DNA of 64,000 nt, from the NCBI GenBank assembly GCA_007258455.2, contig VDFB02254954.1, positions 30,340 through 94,339 on the forward strand, written 5' to 3'. Below the pieces are notes generated by a model. The model was not told the origin of the DNA, searched no databases, and worked only from the letters and a program-made list of their open reading frames with translations. The DNA comes from Sequoia sempervirens. Taxonomy: Eukaryota; Streptophyta; Pinopsida; Cupressales; Cupressaceae. Positions 48,927 through 59,836 of the stretch are shown in pieces (within the stretch, counting starts at the first letter, position 1; every line of letters starts with the position of its first letter). The translations under genes and the position numbers were made by a program.

Positions 48927-49967
48927 TCTCAGAGGAATAAAGAAATGCTTCGGGCACTGAACTCCACTTTTCTTGCCCTCATCCCAAAACGTGATGGGGC
49001 AGATCGGTTAAGCCAATTTCGTCCCATTGCCCTTTGTAATGTGATTTACAAGATTATCTCTAAGGTGATTGCTGAAAGGTTGAAGAAATGGCTTAAATGC
49101 CTTATCTCTGAGGAGCAAGGTGGCTTTGTGGCTGACCGGAAAATTCTGGATGGAGTTGTTATTGCTACAAAGACTATCCACTCTATGGCTACGTTAAAAG
49201 CTAAGGCAATGTTTATCAAGCTTGATATGGCTAAGGCTTATGATAGAGTTCGGTGGTCCTTTCTTTAGAATATTCTTGGGGCCTTTGGATTTGCTGAGGA
49301 CTGGATTCAGTGGGTTATGAGTTGTGCAACTTCTACCTCCTTCTTTGTTTTAATCAATGGGGAGCACACTGAGCTTTTTGGAGCTTCTCGTGGTCTTCGG
49401 CAAGGAGACCCTCTTTCCCCTTATCTGTTTCTTCTTTTTACTGAAGGGTTGGGGAGATTGTTGAAAAGTAATATTGAGTCGAGGGTTATCCAGGGGTGGA
49501 GGTGGGGCAATGAGTTGCCTCCTTAGTCACACCTACAATTTGTGGATGATACTACCCTGATGGGTATGGCTACTATCAGGGAGGCTACTAATCTGCATAA
49601 GGATTTGGATGTTTATCTCACTGCTTCTGGTCAATTAATTAATGAAGATAAGTCCTCCATCTTCTTTTTTAATACACCTGGACCTATCCAACAAAGAATT
49701 TCTCTTATTATGAGGTTTCAGATAGGCTCTCTTCCTTTGAATTATCTGGGTATTCCAATCTCTTCTGGTAAGCTCCCTAGAGATTCTTGGCAGTATATTC
49801 TAGACAAATTTGGAGTGAAGGTTAATCATTGGACTCATAGATGGCTTTCCTTTGCTGGGCATGTTCAGTTGCTTAAATCTGTGGTTCAGGCTCTTCCCTT
49901 GTATAGATGTATGCTTCAGGTGGCTCCGATGGGCTTTGTTAAGGAATTGGATTCCTTGGCAAGGTAG
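48927..49967 (+). pseudogene. LINE reverse transcriptase (partial)
   Basis: Motifs in order are STFLALIPKRDGADRLSQFR, IALCNVIYKIISKVIAERLK, GGFVADRKILDGV, IKLDMAKAYDRVRWSFL, GLRQGDPLSPYLFLL, LQFVDDTTLMG and NYLGIPISSGKLP. The catalytic residues of AYD and FVDD are present. It copies element RNA at the nicked target. The N-terminal endonuclease and the first part of RT are absent through 5' truncation. Three internal stops are all TAG. Confidence 0.9.
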
Positions 49968-50902
49968 TTTTTATGGGCTGGAAACTTGTCTTCTTCTAAA
50001 TGGAGCCTGGTCAGATGGGATATTGTGTGCTCCCCTAAACAGTTGGGTGGTTTGGGTTTGAGGAATTCGTCTTTATCTGGGATGGCATTGGCTACAAAAC
50101 TTTATTGGAGATGGTGTGTGGAGCAAGATCAACTATGGGCTAAAATTCTACTTCTTAAGTATCTTCCTAGGATCCCAAAGGATGAGGTTCCCCGTTATCC
50201 TCTGGTGGGAAGTGGATCAGTGATTTAGGGGACTCTCAAGAAAGGGGCTACTTTGATTAAGGAGGGATTATTTTGGATATGTAAGAAGGGAATATATGCT
50301 CTCTTTTGGTCTGACTCTTGGGATGGTTTTCCTCCCATTATCTCTCAGTTTCCTAATTTATTCGCTCTCTGTCAGTGCTTCTTGGAGGCTGGTTGGTCAA
50401 GGGTGAGTGATTTTAAATCTTTTCACCCTTGTGGTCAGCTGGAGGTTGCTAGCTGGAAGTCCCCGCGTGAGTGGCCGATGGTAGGTTTGGAGGAAGATTG
50501 TGTTGAGCTTCATACTATTTTATCAGTTAGACACTGTAGTTCCCTCAAGGACAAGGATATTCTTGCTTGGCGCCAAAATCCTAAAGGCATTTTTTCTGTG
50601 GCTAGTGGATATCAGGAATTGATGGCTCATAGATTGAATGGAGAAGAGGTCCATTGGTGGAAGTATGTGTGGAATAAGTTCTCTTGGCCAAAATGTAATT
50701 GCTTTGTGTGGACTTTGGCTTGGAATAGGTGTTTGACTTGGGACAATATTCAGAAGCGTGGATTTCATGGACCTTCCTTATGTGTTTTGTGTGGTGCTGC
50801 TGAGGAGGACTCTTCACATTTGTTCTTCAGATATTCTTTCTCCTTGCAGCTCTGACACCTTTGGTGGGGTGTTTGGAAACACCCTTGTGTTCATGCTTCA
50901 TC
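49968..50902 (+). pseudogene. LINE connection region and zf-RVT
   Basis: Same frame as RT: QLGGLGLRNSSLSGMALATK, LAWRQNPKGIFSVASGY, WNKFSWPKCNCFVWTLAWNR and KRGFHGPSLCVLCGAAEEDS. The last two form the zf-RVT cysteine/histidine segment. A TAG (50226) and a TGA (50853) interrupt it, both at positions where Trp is usual. Confidence 0.85.
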
Positions 50903-51757
50903 CTTGGTGGAATTCTGGAGAAGTTTGGGTAAGCCCCCTACTTTGACTCCTTTTCTTCAAATTGTTTGGTGCATTGGACCTACCTTTATTCTCTGGCAGA
51001 TTTGGCTAGAGCGAAATCGTAGGATTTTTCGAGGGGAAAGGTTAGGTATCCAACAGGTTTGGTATAGAATTTTGGGAATGATCCAGGAGACTGTGGAAGC
51101 TAAATGTGAGGTGATGTTCCCACTTGATAGAGGGGATGCTGAAATTATTGATAGAATGGGTTTTCAAGGTTTGTCTTCTACCTCTGCTTGTGTTAGAAGG
51201 GGTAGAAGTGCGAAAAAGAAAGTTCAAAGGATGGGTAGATGGATGCCTCCTCCTGAGGATATCTTGAAGATTAACACAGATGGCTCTTCCATGGTAATCC
51301 TGGACCTGTTGGGATTGGCGGCGTGGGTAGAGATTGTTTAGGTGAAGTTGTGTTCTTCTTTTCTATTTATAAAGGTTGGCAGGCTAATAATTTTATGGAG
51401 GGATTGGCGATTGTCTATGCTCTAGAGCGTGCTTATGCTCTAGGTTGGCGTAAGGTTATTTGTGAATCTGACTCTCAGGTTATTGTGAATTTGTTGATTG
51501 AACGTAAGGTGAAGGATGTTAATTGGCAGCTGGCTCTAGTTGTTCAACAGATTTTGCAAATTAGTTCTAGGATGGATATGGTGTCCTTTGTCCACATTCC
51601 ACGTGAGTGGAATAGGGCTACTAATTGTTTGGCGAAGTGGGCTTCAGATCATGTTGATGTTTGGAGGGTTGAGGAATGGAGACATCTTCCCCAGGATTAT
51701 TGTTTGGATCTGAGGAGGATCTTGATCGAGGATATGGATGGTTGTGGAGTTGGTTGA
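50903..51757 (+). pseudogene. LINE RNase H and ORF2 C-terminus
   Basis: The frame gives INTDGSS (first Asp), a shift near 51290, then FMEGLAIVYALERAY (Glu), VICESDSQVIVNLL (Asp) and NRATNCLAKWASDH, where the fourth catalytic Asp is Asn. A natural stop follows at 51755-51757. About 100 bp of 3' UTR with TTTCAATAAAG precedes the A tail. Confidence 0.85.
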
Positions 51758-51880
51758 CCGGTGCTCTTGCTCTTCTTTTGTTCTTATGCTTTTCTCTCAG
51801 AGCTATTGTTCTGAGATTTGCTTGTAATCTTTTTTCTGAGTTTCAATAAAGTTTTTACCCCTCTTTTTAAAAAAAATAAA

Positions 51881-51891
51881 ATTATTATATG
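51881..51891 (+). repeat. LINE target-site duplication, right
   Basis: ATTATTATATG directly after the A-rich tail; partner of 48916-48926. Confidence 0.85.
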
Positions 51892-51956
51892 TAAATTTAA
51901 AGTAAAAACAAAGTAATTAAAATAAAATATTTAAAGTTAAAATAAATAAATAAATA
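51892..51956 (+). repeat. Outer direct repeat, right of LINE
   Basis: Partner of 48784-48870, ending at the leader of the next ORF1. It suggests a tandem duplication of the AT-rich target before the LINE arrived. Confidence 0.65.
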
Positions 51957-51980
51957 GTGATTCTTTTAATTGGAAAAAAA

Positions 51981-52868
51981 ATGGCATCGCTGCCGAAAAA
52001 TTCAATACTACCAAAAGCTTCTGCGCATGGCCAGGTTAGGGCTTCAAATTTGTATGCAGGCCTTTTGGGCAACGACGAATGTTTTGTTGCGGACTCATTG
52101 TCTGATGGTAGATCTGGGGTCAGTTTTGGGAATGAAGTAGTTTGTCGGGTTTCCACTCCTCCCAAGCGTAACAGGCCAATCTCTGGCTCGTAGGCTGCCT
52201 GTGGGTATGGCGGGTGTGCAAACAGTCTCGGTGATACTCCTGCCATAAATTCCTCTGCGGATGTGGCAAAGTGCAACTTGGGCAAGGTTGTGCATTTTGT
52301 TTCTTCTCAATCTGGTTCACAGTCCTTTGTAGATGTTGTGAATTGTGGGCTGGGAAGCGGCGCGGGCGTTGAGAATGCCTCTCAGTTTGACAACCCTTCT
52401 GAAAACCCTAGATCTGGTTTGTTTTCGATTGGGGGTTCACCAAAATCAAGAATCCCAAATATAATCAACAGGAGGTCGATTCAAAGTATGGACAAACCTA
52501 AGGAATTGAATTTTGACACCAATTTATTGAAAGAACTTCGTGAAAATGAAGATTTTTTTGCTAAAAATGGGTTAATCGGTAGGTTTAGCCAAAGTTGGCC
52601 CAGTCTCCCTGTTTTGCATGATTGGATCACAAAAACATGGGGCCCTTTAATGGAAAAAAATCTGTAAATTTATCCAAGTGCAAAAGGCTTCTTTATAGTG
52701 GTTTTTGACAGTAAGAAAGACAAGATAGCCATTCTTAATCACACATGGTTGTGGGGAGAGAGTTTGCTGCTTCTGAAGGTGTGGCATCCAAATTTTGATC
52801 CGGCCATTGAATCATTTTCTGTTATACCAATTTGGGTATGCCTTCCAAATCTTCCCCTTCACTATTGG
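51981..52868 (+). pseudogene. LINE ORF1, 5' part, interrupted by Ty3 element
   Basis: ATG at 51981 (MASLPKNSILPKASAHGQVR). One frame runs to 52868 with stops TAG 52191 and TAA 52665. Landmarks are IGRFSQSWPSLPVLHDWI, YPSAKGFF, LNHTWLWGESLLLLKVWHP and IPIWVCLPNLPLHYW, the DUF4283-type ORF1 region. It belongs to the same family as the ORF1 at 31.3-32.9 kb (WPSL..L..W, P.AKGF). The frame is cut after the Trp codon at 52866-52868 by the LTR start. Confidence 0.8.
52864..52868 (+). repeat. Ty3 target-site duplication, left
   Basis: ATTGG, identical to 63450-63454. Confidence 0.9.
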
Positions 52869-53149
52869 TGTTACCCAATTTTCACCCGTGGGCTCAATTG
52901 GGGGAAAATTATGTTTTAAATTCGGCACGTGGATTAAATGTGGCTCCCATAAGGGTTGAGCCCAACGTGCAGGTATTTGGTTTTCATTGGGAAGGTCTTC
53001 ATCCAATGCATTTGAGAACTAATGGAGGCATTGTTTTGAGGGTTAAATCATACATCTGATGCTATTTCACAAGGAAGTCTATTGGAAAGTATGCCTCAGT
53101 CGGATTTGGCATAAAACTCCTCAAAGAAGAAGTCGTTGAGACCAGCTTA

Positions 53150-53760
53150 ATGTCTTGCTGACTGGTTGTTGTGCTATATTCATTTGAAATACCCCGGGCA
53201 CCCAAATATTTCGGTCGCCATGAGTTTTTATATATCTCTTCACCGGGGAGATGTCTGGCCAAATGGTGGAAGTCTCAGCAAAAAGATTTGCTTCGGGGTG
53301 ATGTCTCCCCGACTTGTTGTGGTTTCGTCGAAAGGGTATATGGATATCGGTAAGACTCCTGGCCGAGGGGTTTTTTTCGAGGTGATGTCTTGCCGACTCA
53401 TGATGTCTCGCCGATAGTTTTAACTCTTTGGTGTGACTAATGGAGGCTCGCTGAGACCTTTGTCCGACCTGTTTGTCTTGACAATGGGTGTGTTCGTGTT
53501 GAGCATCGTCGAGACTCTTGTCGATGGTCTAAATGGAATGATATCTATTGTCAGGTTCTTTCGGTATGACCTCTTGCCGAAAGAGATAGTCTTACTGATG
53601 GTTTTGGATATCGGTATGACTCTTAAGGACTCGCTATGATGTCTGGCCGATAGCGATAGTCTAGGCGACAATTTTGGGACATCGGTATAACTTTTGCAGC
53701 TTGATATGAGGTCTTGCCGACAGTTGTGTGTTATGCCGATTGCTACTGTGAAGTATAATT
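53150..53760. repeat. TCGGTAAGAC / GTCTTGCCGA motif array in Ty3 LTR
   Basis: More than a dozen degenerate copies in both orientations: ATCGGTAAGACTC, GTCTTGCCGACTC, GTCTCGCCGATAG, TTCGGTATGACC, TCTTGCCGAAAG, ATCGGTATGACTC, GTCTGGCCGATAG, GTCTTGCCGACAG. It is repeated at about 61760-62200 in the 3' LTR. Confidence 0.75.
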
Positions 53761-54500
53761 GCATCCGGGAGACACAACTAGTGTCTCACCGACATGCGAT
53801 TCTGTTTGAAGAACTTTTGACAGCCTGAAGATCCTACGTGGTGTCTGTTCAACCAATCAAAGGAAGCTGAAGGAAAACCAATGGCAGTTGGACTATTGCA
53901 GATATTCTTGTGAGGAAGATCAACAGAGCATAAATGAAATGGATCTAATTTGGTTCGATGGATGATCAGGGGATGTGAATTTTGTTCAGAGGGCATCTGA
54001 TGCTGCTTCTCAAAGAGGGTCAACTTGCGAAAGGGTCTAGAACAAGAGGAAAGCCGAAAGGGAAGAAACTGCGAGTCTTAGTGACGGCTGTGGTGTCTAC
54101 TGGCAAAGGTAGATCGACATTTATGATGCCGCTCAAGAACATTCAAGGCAGCTCTAATGAGGTTTGAGGGTGGACACGGGGGCCAGAAGTTAATGCGATG
54201 GTTGCAAAAGATCTAAAAGGCCATCCCTGGAGCAATCCTTCACCGACATGGACACGAGGGAGGCACATTGAATGCAACATTAACTTTAGTCCAAAAGATC
54301 TGAGGGGTGACGTGTTCAGGAACTGACTCATTTTTGTAAACCCTAGGGCAAGAGGCTGACACTTTTGAGTTTTTGGTTTTATAAATGGCATTTTTTGCCT
54401 CTTTGTAAGGAGTTCAGATTATGCATTCTGGAGAGTTAGTAATTTTTCTCAAATCCTTTCTCAGCTGATGTATTCTTTGTAACTCATTTGGAATTTGGAA

Positions 54501-54508
54501 TATAAATA
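54501..54508 (+). promoter_or_regulatory. Candidate TATA box, 5' LTR
   Basis: TATAAATA in GGAATATAAATACAGAG, exactly conserved at 62947-62954. It lies 3' of the motif array and about 500 bp before the LTR end, consistent with a U3 promoter. Confidence 0.5.
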
Positions 54509-55006
54509 CAGAGATTACCTTGGAAACCAGTGTTAGTGTTCATACTACTTTCATTTTTCTTTCAGATTATGTATGTTTTGAATTGTGTTTTTCTAAATCT
54601 GCATTTGAACTTTAAAGTTGTGAAATTCATCTTTTCTTCTTAAAATGTATATGTAGATTAAGCCTTTTCATGAATATGCATAAGTTCACAAAATTATGTT
54701 GAGTAAATGAAATAACTATCATTAGTTTTCCAGGGGTATGTTCATCTATTTTATTTCATGATTCCTGTCAGTTCGATGTATCACCATAGGGATTAGTTCC
54801 TACCATTTCTGTTTTGCTTTAGTAATCTTCTCCCTTTACCTTACAAAACTAGTAGTTTAGGTGATACTACCAGCATAGGAAGTTGGCCTTCTCCAGAGGT
54901 TCTTTTCCATTTTTTAGGTGACCCACAACCTAGAAAAGTTCCCATGTTTCTCTGAAGTATCAAGTTCTGCAACTTGATAAGGGTGCAATTTCAGCAGACA
55001 ACAATT

Positions 55007-55025
55007 TTTGGCACGCTCGGTGGGA
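55007..55025 (+). other. Ty3 primer-binding site
   Basis: TTTGGCACGCTCGGTGGGA, three bases after the 5' LTR. It is the same as the minus-strand site at 4123-4144 with one transition, and unlike the Met-type TGGTATCAGAGC. The priming tRNA is not identified. Confidence 0.65.
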
Positions 55026-55151
55026 AAAGTTCCACGTTATATTGTTGGTTTGGTATGCAACCAACAAGTTTAAGACTTTGCATAACTTATTTTAGCATAC
55101 TTGGTGACTCCGTGAAGAGAAAGAACTTCATAATCAGTGCTTTTACAACTT

Positions 55152-56990
55152 ATGAGAAGAGTTAAGACAAGGAGCAACTTAGTTCCTTTTGAATATTTAC
55201 AGCTTTCCCCACCAAGGAGAAAAGGCAGGGCAACAGAAAGGCCAGGGACAACATTTGTCTATTCTAGAAGAACCAAATCTACTCCATCTGTGAGATCCCA
55301 TATTGTTGTCTCGTATTTTGTTTCACCTAGAGCGCAAGTAAACCCACCTCCTGCTATACATAATCAACCATTTGTTTCTTTTAGTGGAGGTAGTCCATTA
55401 AATTTGGCACAACACAATGACATTCTAAAGGTAGCTTTGAAAAGTTTGCCAACTTTCATTGGGGAAGATCAAACTACCCCGATTGAACATATACGAGATG
55501 TGGCTTCATTATGCGGAGTCCATCACATAACTCAAGAGGATGTTGTTGTGAGATTGCTAGCTACTTCACTGAAAGGAAGAGCTTTGCAATGGTATAGGGG
55601 TTTAGCAGTAGGCTCAATCGCAACTTGGGATGAATTTGGAGACAAGTTGCATAAACAGTTTCAAGATAAGTTGGATAACTTGTCTTTGGTAGAACAACTT
55701 ACAACTATAAAGAGAGCCCCTTAGGAGAAAATGATGGATTTCAATTTCTGTTTTCAAAGAACATGGGATAGGATTCCTGCTACGGTGAGGTCTTCACTTG
55801 AATATGCCTTCCTGTATTATCTTAGAGCTATAAATAGCGATATTTCAGTTTTAATATAGTCAATGGGAGGAGTGTCTTTGCCGGATGCTTATGAAGTAGC
55901 AATCAGAGCTAAAAACAACCTAATACAAGCTGGTAAACTTGCTCTTAGGCCACCAATGCCTATATTTCCAGATATTCATTCGAATATCCCTCTACAGATA
56001 CCACCTTTTGCACCTTTGCCACCTGTTCTAGTAGTATCAGCTGCTGTTCCAGCTGCTGTAACAAAAGAATATGTTGTTTCAAGTTCTTCAAATGAGTTAC
56101 AGGAGATCAAAAGTTTATTGCAGACTTTTGGTAATAAGCTTGTGAGCTTGGAAAAGCAACAATCATATAACAGGCCTTATCAACAGTAGAATTCAGTTCA
56201 ACAACAACAATATCAAGGTAATAGACAAGCTTATCAAGGCAACTACCAAGGCCCAAGACAAAATGTAAACACAAGACCTTTTCAGGCTTATGCTCCAACA
56301 CTTGTTAGTGCAGTTAAGGATCTTGTCCCTATTCAAAATAACTTAGCAGAAGATTATGAGTGGTACGACCCTTGCAACCAACCTCACAATCAAGCCACTT
56401 GCTCAAATGGACTTATTAATCAAGCACTTTTGGTACAAAATGCTTCAAGTTCACAGCAGAATCCACTCAATGATGCACCTCTACAACACCAAGATCAACT
56501 TACCAATGAAACTACCCTACTTAACTGGAAAGGCAAAGAATTATGTGGATTGAATGTAGATAATTCTCTAGTTGCAGCTAACACAAGGGCAAAGAAAAGA
56601 GCTTTCGAGCTTGATCAAGCAGCTGATAAAGGAAAAGCAACAGCTGCAAAATCGTCTACATCTCAAGTGACTCGCGTTTTGCAAAGAAATCAACAACTCC
56701 CAGTCAAGAAGCAACCACACTTGCAAGCTGATCATGCTGGCATAAAGGTACATCATAAAGTAAACCCAATTGCACCCTATAATATTATTGATAGTATGAA
56801 TAAGATGAATGTAACGATGTCTATGTGGGATTCATTAGTTATTCCAGGTCAAAAAGATATGTTACAGTCAACCTTGTCAAACTTAAAAATGTCTGATGAA
56901 ACTGAGTCTCCAATAGGTCAAGTTAGAACCGTCTTGACAAATAATCCTCAAAAAAATTATAAACAGCCCAGCAAAGAGGCCGAAAAAGAA
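55152..56990 (+). pseudogene. Ty3 gag
   Basis: ATG at 55152 (MRRVKTRSNLVPFEYLQLSP). The capsid core lies at about residues 85-190: LPTFIGEDQTTPIEHIRDVA, LKGRALQWYRGLAVGSIATW and FGDKLHKQFQDKL, the retrotransposon Gag pattern. Next come a Pro-rich segment (IPPFAPLPPV), a Gln-rich segment and YDPCNQPHNQATC, a weak relic of a zinc knuckle. The frame is interrupted by TAG at 55722, 55857 and 56187, the last inside a Gln run. It would form the particle that packages element RNA. It is continuous with protease in the same frame. Confidence 0.9.
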
Positions 56991-57300
56991 GTCAAACCTC
57001 CTCCATTTTACGTATCTGTAATCATAGGTGATAAGTTAGTTCATAACTGTATGGTAGACAGTGGAGCTAGTAGCTCAGTAATGCCAAGAAAATTGTTGAC
57101 AAGCTTGGACTAAACTATCAGCCTTTAGAGAAAGGAGTGATTCAATTGGATGGTACTTCTATTAATACATTGAGTGTTATTAAAGATTTGAGTCTTACCC
57201 TTCATGCTTGTCCGGATTTTTTAGTTCCTCAGGACATATGTGTCATAGATCTCCCACCTTTCTTTTCTTTGTGCCTCTCAAGAGACTTTACAGCTAAGAT
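56991..57300 (+). pseudogene. Ty3 aspartic protease
   Basis: PPFYVSVIIGDKLVHNCMVD with the catalytic DSG (MVDSGASSSVMP). Within 57084-57094 one base is missing, after which the family sequence continues one frame away (KIVDKLGLNYQP, then IQLDGT). The protease would mature the polyprotein. The catalytic triplet itself is intact. Confidence 0.85.
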
Positions 57301-57670
57301 AGGTGGTTATGTGTCAGCTGATTGGTCACATATGCTGTTTAGAACAAGATACAGAACTAAAGTTACCATTAAATCTGAAAAGTTGGCTAAAGATCACATT
57401 GAGCCGTATAACTCAAGTCCTATCAACACTGTTCCTATTGCTGCAAACACAAATTGTGTTGTTTTTACTGACAATGACCTGGCTGCCGCTCAAAAACTTC
57501 AAGCAGAAGCTGTTCCTGATGTGCTACTACATGAATGGGCAGCTAAAAATGTGTTGGAAAATCCTGTAGATTTTATTCAAGATGCCGGTATGGGTAATTA
57601 TGTGATGCTTGAACCTGATGCAGAGGTTCCAAACCTTGAAAAGGGTACAGATCAGTTGTTGCAACAGCGA

Positions 57671-58057
57671 AGTAAACTTTGGGAAATGTTTTTTGATGGT
57701 TCCAAAAGTAAGAATGGAGCAGGTGGAGGTGCAATGCTGGTTTCTCCACAGGGTGATAAGTACTTTGCAGCCTTTCATTTTGTTTTTGCATGTTCTAACA
57801 ATAGTGCTGAGTATGAAGGACTCATTCAAGGCCTTGAGTGGGAAAGGAAAAGAAGAATTGACTGTTTGAAAGTCTATGAAGACAGTGAATTGATAGTTAA
57901 CCAGGTTAGAGGAATGAATGTTGCCAAGAATGATGCTTTGAAGTCATATAGAAATAGAGTTTGGAACATAATTGAAGAGTTTAACTCTTTCAATCTAATT
58001 TCTATTCCAAGAAATCAAAATAAGTATGCTGATAGACTTACAGCAATTGGAGCATAG
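57671..58057 (+). pseudogene. RNase H upstream of reverse transcriptase, catalytically intact
   Basis: This is an RVT_3-type RNase H between protease and RT. All four acidic residues are present: Asp in FFDGSKSKNGAG (codon 57695), Glu in NNSAEYEGLIQG (57809), Asp in VYEDSELIVNQV (57881) and Asp in NKYADRLTAIGA (58031). A TAG at 58055 follows. It resembles the additional 'archaeal-like' RNase H of plant Tat elements. Its linker to RT (MPSLTDNNINWQVF) carries TAG 58220 and TGA 58250. It would remove genomic RNA in place of the decayed second RNase H. Confidence 0.85.
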
Positions 58058-58252
58058 TTTGACATCCCAGGCAATATCAAAAAGGATAAAATACAACAGT
58101 ATGTCAAGGTGGTTATCATGCCATCACTTACTGATAACAACATTAACTGGCAGGTATTTGAAAGTGATGAGCAGATATTAACCTTTCTGCTCCAAGAAGA
58201 TCAATTTTCTGTAGTGAACTAGGAAAGGATTAAACAACAGTATGATGATTGA

Positions 58253-59300
58253 GTGATACAATTGAAGACAAATAAACTTCCCAAAGGGCTGGTTACCTTG
58301 GAACCCATATTCGATTTTGATGATCAGCTTAAGAAGAGAAAAGTCGACATTCAAGTCAAAGCAAATCATTATGAGGAAGTTGAAATTTTTAAAGGTAAGC
58401 TTCTCAAATTAGGTAAAATTTGTTCAGCTGAAGATAAGAAAGCTTTCATTGCTTTATGCCAAGAGTATCATGATGTTTTTTCTTGGCAATATTTTGATTT
58501 GAAAGGGTTTGATCCTCATATTGCACAACATACAATTGAGTTAGAACTCAGAGCCAAGCCTGTTAGACAAAAACAAAGACCCTTGAACCCCAAGCTCGAA
58601 CCTTTAATGATCAAAGAGCTAACCAAGTTAGTCGAGGGAGGTATTGTGTTTCCAATTAAACACACATCCTGGGTTTCTAACCTTGTTCCGGTTAGAAAAA
58701 AGAATGGTGAGGTAAGATTATGTGTAGATTTTAGAGACCATAACAGAGCGTCTTTGAAAGATCATTATCCCTTACCATCTATAGAACAAATTCTCCAAGC
58801 TATTGTTGGTTCAGAGAGATTTTCTCTTCTGGATCGATATTCTGGTTATAACCAGATTCTAGTCAAAGAGGAGGATCAGTATAAAACAACATTTGCAACA
58901 AAATGGGGCACTATGGCCTACAAGAGAATGCCTTTTGGTTTATCTAACGCTGGTGCCACCTTTCAATGTGCCATGGATATGGCATTTCAGAGTTTAATTC
59001 AAATTTTTTTGCTGGTTTACTTAGATGACATAACTGTATATTCAAAGAATGCAGATGAACACTTGTCACATCTAAAGCAAGTTTTTGAAAAATGCAGAGA
59101 ATATGGAATATATCTCAATCTGAAAAAGAGTATTTTTGTAGTTCATGAAGGTAAACTATTAGGTCACATAGTATCAAAAGATGGAGTTACCATTGATCCT
59201 GAAAGAGTTAAAGCTATAATCGAACTGCCATTACCTAATCACAAGAAAGGATTGCAGAGCTTTTTAGGGAGAATCAACTTTTTAAGAAGATTCATTCCTG
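58253..59300 (+). pseudogene. Ty3 reverse transcriptase
   Basis: Open from 58253 (GTG just after a TGA) with no stop until 59834. Motifs are KPVRQKQRPLNPKLEPL, VPVRKKNGEVRLCVDFRDHN, FSLLDRYSGYNQILV (first Asp), MPFGLSNAGATFQCAMDMAF, VYLDDITVYS (59018-59029 encode YLDD) and LGHIVSKDGVTIDPERV. All catalytic residues are present, and this 527-codon stretch is the longest open frame in the window. Confidence 0.95.
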
Positions 59301-59836
59301 ATGTTGCAAATTTACTACAACCTTTGGCTGCCATGCTTAAAAAGAATGCAGTTTTCAGTTGGTCAAGAGAAGCAAAACGTAGCTTTGAAGAAATCAAGGA
59401 AGATTTAGCAACAACCCCAACACTGGTAAATCCAGATTTCTCTAAAGACTTCTTTTTGTATGCTTTTGGCAGCATTAGTTCAATTTCTGTTATGCTTATT
59501 AAAAAAAACAGTGATAATTTAGAGCAGCCAATAGCTTTGTTTAGTCAAGGACTTGTTGATTATGAACATAAATATACATTTGTTGAGAAACATGTTCTCG
59601 CTATGATCAGAAGTATAAAGAAGTTTAAACCTTTAGTTTCAAACAATAAAATTCATATTTTGGTTGCACACCCAAGTGTAAAGGAATTTCTGTTGAACAA
59701 AGATCTGAGTGAGAATAGAGCAGGGTGGATCACAAAAGTAATGGAATTTGATGTTGACATCAACATCACAAAACTTGTCAGGGGTAGAGGACTTTGTGAG
59801 CAACTTGCCTCAACCCCTGAAGATGTACAGAAATAA
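59301..59836 (+). pseudogene. Second RNase H, degenerate (gypsy type)
   Basis: It follows RT in the normal gypsy position: FSWSREAKRSFEEIKEDLAT, FFLYAFGSISSISVML, FVEKHVLAMIRSIKKFK and ILVAHPSVKEFL. The usual T-D-A-S Asp is replaced (AFGS) and the T-D-H Asp is lost (VAHP); only the Glu region remains. This pattern of decay when another RNase H is present is known in plant Tat elements. It ends at TAA 59834. Confidence 0.85.

Larger units (their letters stand above)
48927..51880 (+). mobile_element. L1-type LINE, 5'-truncated inside ORF2
   Basis: The body starts in the reverse transcriptase and ends CTTTTTAAAAAAAATAAA. An 11-bp target duplication ATTATTATATG occupies 48916-48926 and 51881-51891. 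One frame runs from 48924 to 51341 with stops TAG 49266, TAG 49524, TAG 49965, TAG 50226 and TGA 50853; a frameshift near 51290 moves RNase H to another frame. It is far better kept than the minus-strand LINE at 9-15 kb and belongs to a different subfamily, judged from the RNase H. Confidence 0.9.
52869..55003 (+). repeat. 5' LTR of Ty3 element (2135 bp)
   Basis: Starts TGTTACCC and ends GACAACA. It aligns with 61483-63449 without net indels except a 168-bp segment (53176-53343) missing from the 3' LTR. In the first ~310 aligned bases I count about 24 substitutions, all but one transitions. It contains the TCGGCAAGAC-type array (about 53150-53760) and a TATA box at 54501. Confidence 0.95.

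Noticed and set aside
53433..54023. Open frames repeated at 53.4-54.2 and 61.9-62.8 kb
   Set aside because: They are the two LTR copies of the same non-coding sequence, with no conserved domain and with substitutions not biased to third positions as far as I can see.
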